DNA of 64,000 nt from Serinus canaria (taxonomy: Eukaryota; Chordata; Aves; Passeriformes; Fringillidae): contig NC_066322.1 in assembly GCF_022539315.1 (NCBI RefSeq), positions 21,338,765 to 21,402,764 on the forward strand. The letters are read 5' to 3'. The first letter of the stretch is position 1. Each line of letters begins with the position of its first letter. The notes beneath the pieces were generated by a model. It made no database searches and was not told the origin of the DNA. It worked only from the letters and a program-made list of their open reading frames with translations. Positions 1 to 12,772 of this stretch are shown piece by piece. The position numbers were made by a program, and so were the translations under genes.

Positions 1-1099
1 CATGTCCTTGTATCTTGGTCAATGAATCCTGCAGTTTTATATTTATTATGGTCTTAAAAATCTATATTCAGACTCTTTTGTGAATCACTCTCCTAATTTC
101 TCTTCTTTTTTTGCAATAAAAAAAGCTTTATCTCCTTCAGTGACTGCTGAATTTTTTTTCCAGAAAGTCTATGAGAAAAAAAATACCTCTTCAATGCACT
201 TGGGACATCACTTAAGTGATGCTATCTAAATAACTGACCCAATTCCTAATGGCTTTGTTTTTAATGATATCAACTTTTTTTTTTTTTCTTTAAAAGAAGA
301 CAGAAAAACAAAACAAAAAAGAAGCACTAAAAAAAAAAAAAAAAAAAAACCAACCAAAAAAACCCTTCCCCAAAACCCCAACCCAGCTTTAGTTAGGAAC
401 ACTTTCAAGAAGTTTTCCAGATAATGTCTGAAACTTTCTGGGTTACTTTGAAAGTCCAACCGCAAAATTGCTTTTCAAGTTTTGGATTTTTGATTTTCAT
501 AACAGACAGGCATTTTTTGCACAGTCCCCGCATATTGCAGGGTTAAGAGCAATTCAATTTGCACCATGCAAACTATTCTGGGTTGATTGCATGGCGGCTT
601 GAATGGCATTTCCTTCAACTCCACCTCTGTAAGGTGGATTTACTCCCTTCCACACCCTTCTGGCAAGAGCAATACAAACTTGACAAAACAGACTGGTACT
701 GCACATGCAAGAAAACTACAGTAACACTTTGGTCAAGCCTGCATCCTAAAATTCTTAGGGAAGCCACACAGCATTGGCTTTTTCACAGTATTTACTGCAT
801 TCTTTACAATAATAATAGTAAAAAATTATTTTTTTAAAGTTAATTTTAAACTTTAAAATCCTACGCCTAGAACATAGCTAGTGTTCTGTCCTCATTTTTA
901 TTTAGAAGTTTACAATGCAATCTGCTGGTATTGTAAACTGACAGTCAAAAACTACCTCCAGTGGTCTGAAAATTTCTGTGACATCTTTCCCCAAGTTTTT
1001 TTTAAAAAAAGGAGGGGGGCAGGGGAGGAGAGAATTTTGCTGTGTGATTGTTCTGTTTCCTGGCTGAAGACAAGAAAGGCCCTTCTACAGTAAATTAAC
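1..1099. other. AT-rich sequence without a recognised gene
   Basis: No gene or named repeat is visible. The notable content is a T13 run at 275-287 and an A21 run at 329-349, followed by an A/C-rich stretch to about 390. Short open frames here are interrupted and low-complexity. G-rich purine runs occur near 1009-1030, just before the CpG island. Confidence 0.6.
275..349. repeat. T13 ... A21 low-complexity pair
   Basis: A run of 13 T (275-287) is followed 41 bases later by a run of 21 A (329-349), with A-rich sequence between. The two runs could pair as a hairpin. No polyadenylation signal precedes the A run on the plus strand, so there is no support for a retrocopy tail. Confidence 0.7.
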
Positions 1100-1670
1100 G
1101 TGTGTTGGGTTCAGTGCAGCAACCCAACCCGGGCCGCCCGTGCCGCTCCCACGTTCCGCTGCCCACAGCCGAGAGCTGAGCGGGGGTGGCGCCCGGGCCT
1201 GGCCTCGGCGGCCGCTCCTACACGGCCCATCGCTGGGCAGGGGCAGCAGCAGCACCGTCAGCGCTTCCCAGGTGCCTCAGGCACCCCCTGCACCGCTCTG
1301 CAGCGCGGGCCGGGCCGGCGGGGCTCCTGCAGCGCTCCTGCACGGATCCCCCGGCTGCTGCAGCCCCCTCACGGCACACGGACAGAGACCGCAGGACAGC
1401 GCTGACCCTGCCGGGGCTGGGCTGGCACGGCTGGGCCTCCCAGCGCTTCCTGGGACCGTGCTGGCCTTGGAACCCGACTGCGGGGGCAACAGAACCCTCC
1501 GCGTTTCTTTTCTTCTCCAAGGCTGTTCTCAGACAGCTTCACACACTACCCGAGGTGGGGGAGGGCAGCCCGGCCAGCCCATCAGGAAGGATCAGTGTCA
1601 CCATCACCGCCACCGCCCCGCACTGCAGCATCGCGGAGCGCGCTTGTGCCGCCGCCCTCCCTCCTCTGGC
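1100..1670. promoter_or_regulatory. CpG island, candidate promoter
   Basis: I count roughly 50 CpG dinucleotides in about 570 bases, in a segment clearly richer in G+C than the AT-rich sequence on both sides. That density is close to the level expected from base composition, whereas most vertebrate DNA is strongly CpG-depleted. In birds such islands usually mark promoters and first exons. Long open frames cross the island on both strands, as expected from GC-rich sequence with few stop codons; none reads as a known protein, so I do not call a CDS. Direction of transcription cannot be told from the sequence. It may serve a protein gene outside the window, a long non-coding RNA, or be a germline-unmethylated enhancer. 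Confidence 0.6.
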
Positions 1671-1776
1671 CTCACCTGCCCTTGCCTCCCGTCCCTTTCC
1701 CAGGGACAGGTTTCTCCCTCCTCTGGCCTCACCTGCCCTTGCCTCCCGTCCCTTTCCCAGGGACAGGTTCCTCCCT
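1658..1776 (+). repeat. 57-bp direct tandem duplication, two copies
   Basis: Copy 1 runs from 1658 to 1714 and copy 2 from 1715 to about 1771, with similarity continuing a few bases further. The copies are nearly identical, with a T/C difference visible near the end of each unit. The unit is pyrimidine-rich on the plus strand and contains the self-complementary core CCCAGGGA. The period is a multiple of three, so the repeat keeps open frames open, but I see no evidence that it is translated. It abuts the CpG island. Confidence 0.9.
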
Positions 1777-1979
1777 GCTGTCCTGCTGACCCCTCATCTG
1801 CAGCCCGAATGCTGCAAACAACACTTGACAAATTCAGGGATGGCCCTGGAGCATGCTTTGAGTTTTGGCAAGAGTTTTCGGGTACTGCTGCTTGAACACT
1901 ACTGTGACAGCCATGTGACCCTCCACTTGTGCAAATTTGTGGTGGAAAAGAGATCCAGCATCTTCTGTTTTGGCTAAAA

Positions 1980-4900
1980 ATATCCTAGAAATATGTACAA
2001 AGTTATTCATGGTGTCAAGCTTAGGACTTGGAAGAAAACAAAATCATAGACACTGAGATAAAAATAAATTGTCAGAAGTATATAGTAACATTCATAAGTT
2101 TTTGGTCTCCAAAGTTGTGTCTTCCCCACTCTATGGAAATACTCTCTAGTTAATTTATTGAATTAACTTAGCACTGTCCACATACCACCTAGATTTCATT
2201 TCTAACTCAACCAAATTACTGACAAGATACAATACAGGGAGGGAACATTTTTCAGTCAGCTTTTTGAGTTGAACACTTTAAGTATTTCAAAATGAAGTAC
2301 ATACAGAAAATACTTTAGTTTTACATCATCATAACCCTGTCACATGTGAGGAGGCTTTGCAGATCAGTTTCCCAATGTAAGATAAAGACATATTCAGCTT
2401 ATTTTCACACATCTTTTCTTTTTGGCCATACAAAAAAGGAGACCTCCATAGTGTATCAAGTAAAAACTGAGCTCTGGTACGTGTTCAAAATCACTCAAAA
2501 TTTTAGTTTAGGGGAAATTCTATTGCATAAGCATGTCTGAAAAAATGAAAAAAAGGTAACATTATTTTAAAAAACAAAACAAGAAGTCAACATTTGAACT
2601 ATGTGGTATAAACACAAGCCATTTGTGCTGAGGATTTGAAAGAGGTACAATTGTGATTTATTTTTATGAAATCAGCAGTGTAATAATGTCACTGACATAG
2701 AACATGGAAACCTCTTCTGTTAGTTCCTATATTTAGACAAGCTGTAGCCTACCAGGGGGCTGCCACAAGTACCTTCTAAAATAGCATTATCGTTTGCTCT
2801 GTTATCACTTTTTTAATTACAGAACTTCTGTCATTTTAAAACTGCTATGAGCAACTGAACCCATATTAAAATTGTCCTCAGTTTAGTACAAAGAAAATCA
2901 AGATAGATGAAGGTCATGGTTTCCTAATGCTAAGTATAATTTTAAATTGTTCAGTAACTCTGCAAGAATTTCTACCCATCTCCTTGAGTCATTTGTCCTT
3001 TTACATTCTTCTCCTGCTGTATAAAAAATGCATAAAGTTTCTTTCTACTAAGAGTAGCAGTAATTTTAGTGGTCCTTAGGGATCCCTGAGGCCAGTGGAA
3101 GGTGCAAAGTCCTTTTCCCTTCCCACAGACTCTGGGGTACACCCTGTAGGGGTTCACATGCAGGTGAAAGCTGTATTGGCAATGATACACTTGATTTTGC
3201 ACCCCAGGCTCAGCCCCCTGCGGCTTGGGGCCAAGAAGAGGAATAGAGCCTCTCCTGGTCCTGTGATATATAATTTTGTTATGGATATATATTTATATAA
3301 CCCCTACCCACGAGTTCTCTGTCCTGGGGTGGGGAAACCTGCAGCCCCCCAGCCAGCCTTGCTGTTCACATCTCAGCAGCAGGGAAACAGCTGCCCTCCA
3401 CTTCAGCTTGCTTTCCTTCTAAAGCACATGCAAGACCCAAAGAAATTCTACTCCAGATTTTAGCAATATGGCAAATATGAGTCCAAAGAAAAGTATGGTT
3501 CAGAAAAAAAATTGCTAGTTACTTTAACTGGCCACTGAAATAAAGAAGAAAGAGGCTAAGAAAAAGATGTCAAAGTACTAAGCAATTTACAGCTCCTGCA
3601 TGCTTGAAATTGCAATAAATCAGAGACAGATATTTTGATAGAAGAAACCAGAGCTACTGTAACATGGGTAAAATTTCCCCATCCATGAGGCTGTTAACTT
3701 GTGTTCACTCCTTTTGTTGAATATTACTCCTTCTGCACAAGCTCACAATTTAAATTTATGTCATACCACCAGACCACCAAAACTCACAATCAAATTAGAA
3801 AAAAACCCAAAAACCCCGAAATACCCAAAATCCGAACCCAATCCACTAAATCAGACAATCCACATCTGAGAGGAGCTTCACCTTTTTTGACCTGGTAAAA
3901 TAAAAATAGTGAGAATGAACTGAACTTGGAAAGCAAGAGAATTGACTTTATTTCTAATCTGTAGCTTTGCCAGGGCCGAGAAAGGCAGAGGCAAAATACT
4001 CAGGGTTACAAATGACAAGTGACTGTGAAAAGGAATCTTTGGCATCTGAAAAGATGGAAATAGCTAAGGAAAAAAAGGAAGCTGAGGCTGGGGAAGAATT
4101 TGAGTGAGACAGATCCTCTCCTTCAACACTAAAATAAATGTTCTTCTGGAAGATGAGAAACAAGTATGTTCACTTGTCCTCTCAATGGCAGAAAAGATCA
4201 TTTAATGTAATTCATTGATGTCTGATAGATCCTTATCTGAATTCCATGAAGTGGGCTCTGAATGCTGGAGGATGATCTCTTTACCTCCAGAATATTTTAG
4301 TGAAATAGGGCAAATAGAGAAGACAGAGAAACTAAATTACTGACAGATGTGACACAAATCATCCCTGGTAAAACACAAACTGAAGCCCACAACCCAGATT
4401 ATGTTCCTGGCTGCTGCAAAGCCATCCTTTCAAAGCCAATTATGCCACAAGTTAAATACACCATAGTGAGAAACAGAGCAGCAGCTTTGGAGGTTACTTG
4501 CCTCTCTGTTTGTTTTTTAGTACACCACACATCTCCTTAGCAGGCAGGGCAGTTTGGGGAGGGGGTTGTGACTGGCAGGATGAGGTACTCGCCCTGGTGA
4601 ACAGCTGAGGTTACAGTGCACGTCTTCATACCAGGACAAGGATGTGCAGCATTGGTAACACAATCTCAAGAATAAAACACCAAGTAGGAAATGAATTCTT
4701 TCCAGCAGGCATGAGCAGGCTGTATTCTTTTTCATGAAATTGGGAGTTAAGATGGTTGCCTAAAATACTTTACAACACGATCTGATCAACAGGTTTACCC
4801 AATGCTGACAACAAACTCGGTTGTGTCTCTTACATCTCTGTAAGGCTCAAGGGCACCCAGGAAGCTAACTGAAGAACACTTTTGTCCTGCCAGTCCTTAA

Positions 4901-6140
4901 AAATTAAAGCAAAAAATTCAAAAATGTGATTCCTACCTTCCTGAACTCTTAATTAAAAAACCCCAAAAAGTCCAGGCAGAAGGAATGCACTAAATCTATC
5001 TGAAAATACAGATTTTAAAAAAAAATAAATCACTGTCACAAAGAAGTGTATAATCTAGTTAACATATAAATATACAAAGGCAGTCAAAAAGCTCGAACAG
5101 ACAACTGTGCATACTGCCAACAGAAAATTTCAGCATACATACATACATCTTCAGTATCTTCAGGACTCATATGACAAAGTCACTGTAGCCAAATGAAAAA
5201 GAACAAATGTATAATTCATGAGGAATAGCTTTTTAACACACCAGAGCTTTTGGCTGTCTAAAAATAGAGTTGTGAAACATAAAAAGCAGTATTATTGTCT
5301 CTAAGACTACAATCATATTTTATTTTCCTAATATTTTCCTCTGTAAAACCTATGGTTTGGAGCTCATTCCTATCGTTTGTAGACCCTTTTTCTCCTGTTG
5401 ATTTATGTATCTTTACTGGAAGGCTTTAGAAAGGAGTATGTTTACTAGTAACATTCCTTTGAGCTACATTTTTTTTTATTATTATGGCACATATTTGACA
5501 CAAAAATTGTGTGTCACAAAATGATCACAAATGCAGAAAAACATATCCCTCAAAGTCAAATATTTCTCCTGTGATACACCCTGTATGTAAGATAAGGCAG
5601 TGTTTGAAAATTAATGCAACAAAAAGACTGTCCAGCCTGACCTTCAGCCATCCTTTGGATACCTTTTCAGACATCCATCACCTTTTATTCTTTTCTCCAT
5701 TCAGTGTAAACATGTGGTATAGAAGTGGATTGCAATGTTACTACAAGAAATAATCCAGTTTTAAAGTTTGTGCAAGAATTACAGGACATTAAGTGCTAAA
5801 TGACTGGGCAACTCTGGACACCAGCAGCAAATACCAGAAAGAAAATACAGATGCACACTCTGGTAAAATAAAAATGCAGTACTTGCAAGATCAATTATAG
5901 ATGATCCCACTTTTTTTTAACATAGTTGGCAGGTAGCTTTGAAAAGGAAAATAGATGTCATCTAGCTGACAAGAAAGCACCTCTTATAGAAGATTAGACA
6001 CAAGTTCCCCGTTAAAGTTAAATACTAGAGACTTACATCTTCATGGTAATACACACACTCCAAACCTGCTGCAGCCCGATGGACACACAGCAGCTCAACC
6101 CCAGAACTGTCAGGCTATATTATTTTCAGTACAGTAATTA
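1980..6140. other. Unannotated unique sequence
   Basis: This is mostly AT-rich and holds no gene I can support. A GC-moderate patch at about 3085-3440 carries a 122-codon open frame (3095-3463), but its composition and lack of recognisable motifs do not support coding. A (CATA)4-like run lies near 5137-5150. No recognisable transposon was seen. Confidence 0.5.
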
Positions 6141-6169
6141 TTTCAGTGACCTACTTTTTCTGTGACCAG

Positions 6170-6335
6170 CTTCCTACTCTAGGCAACAATCAAAGCATAA
6201 AGCAGGAAAGTTTTATTAATATTATCAAAGATTCTGTCTCGGGTTTAGATTCTACATTTGAGTCAACAGGAAAGAAACTTGATCTGGACATTCTTGGTGA
6301 AAGTCTGTTTCGCACCAAAACACAGAGGTTACAGA
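6170..6335 (+). other. Possible short coding exon (weak)
   Basis: An open stretch with a balanced, soluble-protein-like composition (many S, K, D, L, Q; little C or W) lies between splice-like signals. A pyrimidine-rich run ending in CAG stands just before 6170, an alternative acceptor TAG ends at 6182, and a GTGAGT donor-like hexamer starts at 6336. The base before that donor is A rather than the preferred G, which weakens it. The track of sense codons runs from about 6146 to a stop near 6353. I do not recognise the encoded peptide and see no partner exons nearby. It could be one exon of a gene with very long introns, or chance. Conservation across birds would decide. Confidence 0.12.
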
Positions 6336-6355
6336 GTGAGTGGTTTCCCCTGTGA

Positions 6356-9300
6356 GAAATGGGTTTTTATGTTGATTCTTCCTCTATTTTTTTCCAGGAT
6401 GTGGAGCAGTGCACATTCTCTTGCCAGCTGAAGATCCACAACATAAGAAAAATTGTGTGATTTAACCCAGCTCATTACTTTCATTTTAAAATGTATCTTG
6501 AAGAAGAAGGGCAAATAAAAGTGGTCTCAGCATAAATGTCCTGCATTTATTAACATAGGTTCACATTTCACTATTACCCTAGTTTCTTCCTCACTTCAGA
6601 GACAAAAAAAAAAAAATCCATTACTGGTACCATGTAAGAGACAGCTTGTCTTCCAGTTGCACAGGACCTCTTGAACTAAAAATATATTTGGGCAAAAGAA
6701 GGGATATTGTTGGGAAAGGCTCCATCCTTTTGTAGGAGGGTGAGATTCCATCCTAGCAGATCAGTTTCCTACCAGCAGCTGGTGATCACCATAGGAGCAG
6801 CTGGAATATTCAAACCTTCATCACTTTTTAGGTTGTGAAAACTAAAGACCAAACTTGTCCCTAAATAAATCTTTTGCATATCTCACCAATAGAAGTATTA
6901 GTTCATTATTCATCTTCCTATGTGGAAAGAAGCCGCCTTCCCAGCTGCCCCGAACCATTTCACCGTCAAAACTGTCACTACTTTTAAACTTGCCAAGGGC
7001 TACTTCTCTGAGCTCTATTGTCACTGACTCATCAAATCTGAAATGATGTCTCTGACCTTTGAATCAGTTGTCTTATTTCTCTTTTGACACCAATGACAAC
7101 TAGAGGAAAAATGTAGATGAAACACTCAGAAAATAACAGTGAAAGCAAGCTGACAATGCCAAATCCATCTAGGAAAGCATCAGTTCTTAAAGATGCTGAA
7201 TGCTCTCTGTGAAATAAAGATGCTCTCAGCAGTTGCTGCTTCTTTGGAATTCAGTTGTTAAGCACCAAATATTTTGACTAAAAAAATTTAAAAAGCAGAG
7301 GGATACCTGCAGCCTTCTCCAGTGACTTTCAGTGCGCACAGAAGTGTCAAAGACCTTGCATAAGAGCCAGTTTTACATAAGGCTCAAATCTCCTGTACAC
7401 AGTGAGGCCAAGGAAGGAAATCTTATGGAACACTGGGGAACAGCCCGTCCTTTTCATCTGTCTGCCACCACCGTTGTATTCACTGCACCTAGCTAATTGT
7501 AACTCTCAAAAATCAAACTGTGAGGATGTTTCCCCAGGCAAAATAATTTGATCTCTCCATGTCCAATATATTTCCCCTCTTGGATCAGTTAAAATGCAAC
7601 AAAAAATATTCCAGTTGTATAAAAAAATGCAATATATAATTAACTTTGCACAAAGCCCAAAGTTTTAAACTTGGATGCTGATAAATGCTAAGCTGGTAAA
7701 TCCCTATTTGGGATCATCCAGCCTGAAATGCTGTGCTGAACTTTAAACAGTCAAAAACTCACCCAAGCTATTGATCTGTATGATGGATCTCCTTTAGGAA
7801 TTATGGTCCCTTTTATGAATCCCTTTGAGCTCTCCCAGGCAAATGGAAGACTTGACTTTCACACATTTAATGGCTAATATTAACCAGGAAGGAAGGCAGC
7901 TCCTACATTTGCTCACAAATCACTTCTGAATAACTCTTCCTCCAGTGTCTGTCTCTCTGATCTTTGGTCTCTGTGCAGTGTTTCTAACATGAGGACATCA
8001 ACCCTCCTTTTTCTTTGTTTTTTTCCTGTTTTCACTGGCAGAGATTATCAGAACACGGTAGCAAACATTTCAATAGAAAATAAAACACAAAACTCAAGGG
8101 ACAGTGCTGCCCCAAACTGTCAATTGCGATAAAACATGAGTACGTAACAAATCTCAGCAAGACAAAACCATTTTAACCTACTGGTAAAAACTGAGTGCTG
8201 GAAAAAAATGGAATTTTGTCATATGAAATGAATGCAAGGAAAAAAGGAGACATGCCAAAGGAGGAAAGAATTACTCCTACTTCTGTGACTTCTTGAATAA
8301 ATGACCTATTTCTCATTTGAAGCTGAATTCTCCCAAAGAACTACCATTATTACAGATTTTGTACATCAAAGTTCAAACTGCAGATTATTCTGATATTAAT
8401 GGATATATAGAGAAACTTCCTATAAATAAGCAGACATAGGTATTGAGACACTGATGATTACTAAATGTCAAAAATTAATGTCCAATTGTAAAACAATATA
8501 TTAAAAAGACTTGAAACTGCATGATGCTGCCTCAGAATATGTAATTCACAGAAACAGAAAGATTGGTGCTCCAAGCTAAACTGGGTACCAATGTATTCAT
8601 ACAATGTGGGGTAAAATCATAAAAGATAATTACTTGCTCCAAACAGAAATTTTTCTCACTCCCTTTTCTAACAAGTCTCATATTTGTCTTTTGAAGTATC
8701 CTGTCTGTGTTTGATTTGAGAATTTTTAAAATTTCTGTTCTTTGAGTGAGGGTGGCTTGATGGGGAGGTTTTACTCATCTGCTTATAGGCACTAAATTCT
8801 ATTTTACTTGATTTCTTGTGCTGCCCTTTTAGTGATGTAAATCTGTCTAGTTGTTTCTAACAGGAGCTTTAGGATAGGTTTTGGTGGAAACAACAATCTA
8901 ATTATAACTCACATTTTCAATGCAATAAACTATATAACAATGATATTTATACCTTATACAGACTAAGAAAAGAGTGAGAGCTTCCCATCAGTCAAAAAGA
9001 GTCTGTAGTTAAAAAAAAAAAAGGAAAGAAAATCCAAACCAAATCTGAATATTTATTTGATTTAATTATCTCCATTTAAAAGTTCTCAATACTCAAAACA
9101 ATCATCCTGCTCATGTATTTCCTCTAAATTTAATACTAGTGACTTCAGGAAATGTCCATCAGGCTAACAACCATGGTGGAACTGTAACATCTCATGTTAC
9201 TGAACAAAACAAAAAGCAGCCGGCACGTGTTCTGTACTCTGAGGGGATGGTTCAGATATTTGTGACACATTATGGAATGGAGTTTACTCTTGCATGACTT

Positions 9301-10758
9301 TAGACTTTTAAAATATATTTTTTGAAATGTTGTAGTATATAATATGTGGTTTCCTAAGCACCATGAATTCTTCCTTTGCCCTGTTTCTGATTAATCTGAC
9401 TTTAACTACTGAGAGATCTCAGTTTGTCTGTCTAGTCACAAGAGACCATGTCCAAAGAAACAACCACAGATAACCATCGCAATAAAAAGAAAAGCTAAAG
9501 GTTTGGACATTACATTATACTCATTAATGTGTTTCATCCAAGGTGAAACTGTGTTATTACATAGGGAAGCTGAGATTTCCAAATCTGTTTTAAGGACGTG
9601 TACACCACAACAAGGCATTCAAGGCTCTTGATCATTAAAAATGTTATTCACTCAAGGAACAATTGGGGCAAACATTGGTTGCTAGAGACAGTTAGTATTG
9701 CCTTACAGTTCTTAAGGTCAGTGGCATTTTGCTTTCCAGGTGTGAAAAGAAAAATTCCTATAGGAACACTCTGTTTGTTTAAAACATCCAGATAATTCCA
9801 ATTTTAAAATTCCCTTTAAAGCTACTGAATTATGCAAAAGAAATAGCATCTACTTACCATGTCAGTTTGCTGGGATAGGAATCACATATTTCAGATTCAA
9901 ATATTTCTGGTAAAGCAGGTTTCCAAATACGTAAATACATTCAGAGATTCTGTGGAGAAAATAGAGAGGCAACATCAGTGTTTGTGCGGGGTCTGTTGTT
10001 TAGGAGTGCTACAGAATACAGTTACAGTATTCCTGTGTTATTGACAATTTTGAAAACCTCTTTTTATTAAAAACCTGGGAATTCTGGTATACATATTTTT
10101 TATTTCCTATAGAGTCAGTCTGTCTCTTTTAGGAACACCATGTCCTGGAAAAAGGCCTTTTTTTTTTTTTTCAAACAAGAGAACAATAATTTTCTATTCA
10201 TCTATTTAGCTACAATAATCACTTTCCAGCTAGCACATTCATCAAAGAATGAACAATTCACTAGGGTAACATATGCAGGAGTTTGCTTGTATATATTCGT
10301 ATTGTCTTCTGCCTGAAAAGAGTTAAATAGAGCATATAAATGATGAATACAGAGCGTCTTGGGATACAAAACAACTAAAATGGGTTAATTAGTGAAAAAC
10401 ATGCATCAGACTATAAAGCTCAACTGTAAATGTTACGGTTTTTTAAACCTATTATTTCTGCTGATAATATTTGGGATTATGGATAATATATATAAAAAGA
10501 TGTTAATTTACAAAAGGAGTTGAGTGGAAGATATTAAAGATTAGGAAATATTCATTGTTTGAATAAGAGTTCAGATGCATTCACATTAAACATACATTAG
10601 CGAATACATTTCTTTGACATGCTCACATATAAGCATAATACGTAAGTGACCTAGAAAATGCAGACATTGTATAATCAATGACAAAAATATTGAGACAGAT
10701 AAGCCCTGAGATCTTTGATCAAATATATTCTTTGGCAAACAAACAGAACATGCTATCC
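6356..10758. other. Unannotated AT-rich sequence
   Basis: No gene, RNA or named repeat is seen. Homopolymer A runs occur near 6604-6616 and 9010-9021 and a T run near 10159-10172; none is associated with a convincing retrocopy. Open frames are short and of low coding likelihood. Confidence 0.5.
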
Positions 10759-10770
10759 TGACAAATGATA

Positions 10771-10980
10771 CTCTCGGGGCGGTGGCGGTGCCTCCCGGCA
10801 GCACCGCCCTCCGAGGCGCGCTGCGGCAGCCGCAGCCCAGCGGAGCCCGCAGCGCTCAGCGCCAGGGCCCCGTGCCGGGCAGGGCTCGGGCTGCTGCCCG
10901 CTGCCAGCCTCCTCAGGGAGACCTGTCTCTCCCTTCTTTGTGCTTTGTCATGTTACAGACAGCCGGCCCGGCTGCTGTCA
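10771..10980. promoter_or_regulatory. Small CpG-rich block, candidate promoter or enhancer
   Basis: About 19 CpG sites fall in some 210 bases, most of them before 10905, with abrupt AT-rich boundaries on both sides. This is short for a classical CpG island but very CpG-dense for its setting. Open frames across it are explained by base composition and show no known protein. A related motif pair flanks the block (TGACAAA plus ACTCTC at 10759-10775, and TGACAAA plus ACTCTC at 10984-11006), which might hint at an insertion but is too loose to prove it. It could be a promoter of an unknown transcript, an enhancer, or a fragment of GC-rich DNA moved here. Confidence 0.4.
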
Positions 10981-11009
10981 TTTTGACAAACAAGAAATAC
11001 ACTCTCAGG

Positions 11010-12545
11010 TTGGTAAGAAAGATGAGTTGTGTACAGAGAAGAAATGCTGTGATCTCTGTTCAAGTGCTAGCAAGGTATTTAGGATTTTAAGGACTTTTTT
11101 CTCTACCTGAAAGAGTCCTGCAGAGTGCTGTTGTTGCAAATTTTGCCTATACTCTTCTTTCTGGAAAATCAGTGAGATTGGCAAACTGGCTGAAGTGAAT
11201 ACTAACATGCCATTGGTATTTAACTGAAAATGCTCTGAGTTTTCTCCTGTGATTCTCTGCTTGGTTTGCTGTGTTTGTGTCTGTGGACTTCTGAAGAAAG
11301 AGACACCAGAACAGAAGGGAAAAATCTCCTCCAAGGTCTGTAGTTGAAGAGACTCCTGAGAGCCTGAACTACACTATTTCAAGATAATAATAGTCCTTTG
11401 GTTAAAACAATCTTCTGGAACTAAGAATATCTGCAGTCATAATACTGTTTCATAACGTCTTTGGAAACCATCATGACATAGATGTGTGGTTCCCTGTGAA
11501 CTGTGATCATCACCCTGTTAAATTTATATGTACAATGTGCTCATACAGAACCCTAAACAGGAGAGTGCAATGCTGATGGAAAAAACATGGACTTGTAACA
11601 GAACAATAAAATGTGATCTAATCAAAATAAAACAATTAGTGAAGCATTTAAAAAATACTTGTGGTTTTTAATATCAACATTAAAGTGAAACTGTAAAGTC
11701 TTCTTTTTAAGTGATGCATTTTTGAAGTAAAAACGACATAATTCCAAACATGTAGACAAAGTCTTTTCATATATGGATGTTCTCAATTTGGGTTAGGCAA
11801 TTGACATTTTAAATATGGGTTGGAAGAGGATATACATCAGAGTACGCGGATAGAAATGTTAAAATACATATTTTATTTTGACAAGTAAAAGCTCTGTCAG
11901 AAGGTCTTTGATTCACAAAGCTGGAATACATTCATAGTTTTGAAATACGATCCTTTATCATATTCACTTCTTAGACAAGTTAATGTCTTAAATACAAACA
12001 AATGCACATCAGACAGAATCCAAGCCTGATTTGCTTGAGGGGCTGTAGGAATAATAATAAAAAAACTATTATTAAGTAGATTTAGCATGAAAGGGAATGA
12101 TCTTTTTCAATCTGGTCTTATTTGTCTGAAAAATAAGTTTTAGTGTGTAATACATGAGGTATCTATTAATAACCACATTCAAATTAACAAGTTTTTCATC
12201 CTAAGGTGTTGTCTAAATATTTCCTATTGTCCACATGTAACTGAACAATGGCATTCCAAACAAATGCATTTCAGTAAATTACAAATAAATTTGTCTGACA
12301 AAGAAAATAATGATGGTTTATACTAAAATATTTCTGTTGGAGAAACTAGATTGCAGATGACACTCAGTAAGAGGCTTTATAAAGAAAAGTACTAAATCTT
12401 TGCATCTTCTGGAAATGCCACCTTTTCAGCACTTACAGTATTTAAAGCCCTTTATAAACGCTGCAGTTGCAGACTAATTTTTTTTTTTTTTTACTCCATC
12501 TTCTTTTCTGCCATCTTTGATATCACCCTGATAGATCCAATATAG
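11010..12545. other. Unannotated AT-rich sequence
   Basis: Nothing but AT-rich unique sequence is seen. A T run of about 14 lies near 12479-12492, close upstream of the CR1 fragment. The open frames are short and unrecognised. Confidence 0.5.
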
Positions 12546-12772
12546 CATTTAGGTTGGACGTTGGGAAGAAGTTTTTTCATGGAAAGGGTGATTGGGCATT
12601 GGAAAAGGCTACCTGGGAGTTGGTGGAGTCACTGTCCCTGGAGGTGTTTAAGGAAAGACTTAGGATGTGGCACTCAGTGCCACTGTCTGGTTGCGAAGGT
12701 GGTGTAGGGTCACAGGTTGGGCTCCAAGACCTCAAAGGTCTTTCCCAAACTAGCTGATTCTGTCATTCTGTG
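12546..12772 (+). mobile_element. CR1 LINE, truncated 3' end
   Basis: The segment follows the well-known 3' end of chicken repeat 1 retrotransposons in order: a GGTTGGACGTTGGGAAGAAG-like block, the stretch matching 'gtggagtcactgtccctggag', 'gatgtggcactcagtgcc', and a final GGTCTTTCCCAA block. It ends in two imperfect copies of the terminal octamer, ATTCTGTC and ATTCTGTG (12757-12772), which is the hallmark of the family. Only about 230 bases remain, so it is a typical 5'-truncated, inactive copy with no reverse transcriptase. Substitutions and small gaps show it is old. This is one of the main reasons for assigning the window to a bird. Confidence 0.93.

Noticed and set aside
329..349. A21 run as a retrotransposon or retrogene tail
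   Set aside because: No AATAAA in the preceding tens of bases and no recognisable transcript or target duplication around it.
1140..1977. Long plus-strand open frames of 251 and 263 codons across the CpG island
   Set aside because: They overlap each other in different frames and with minus-strand frames, are rich in A, P, G and R as GC-rich DNA dictates, and show no domain. They are better explained by a shortage of stop codons.
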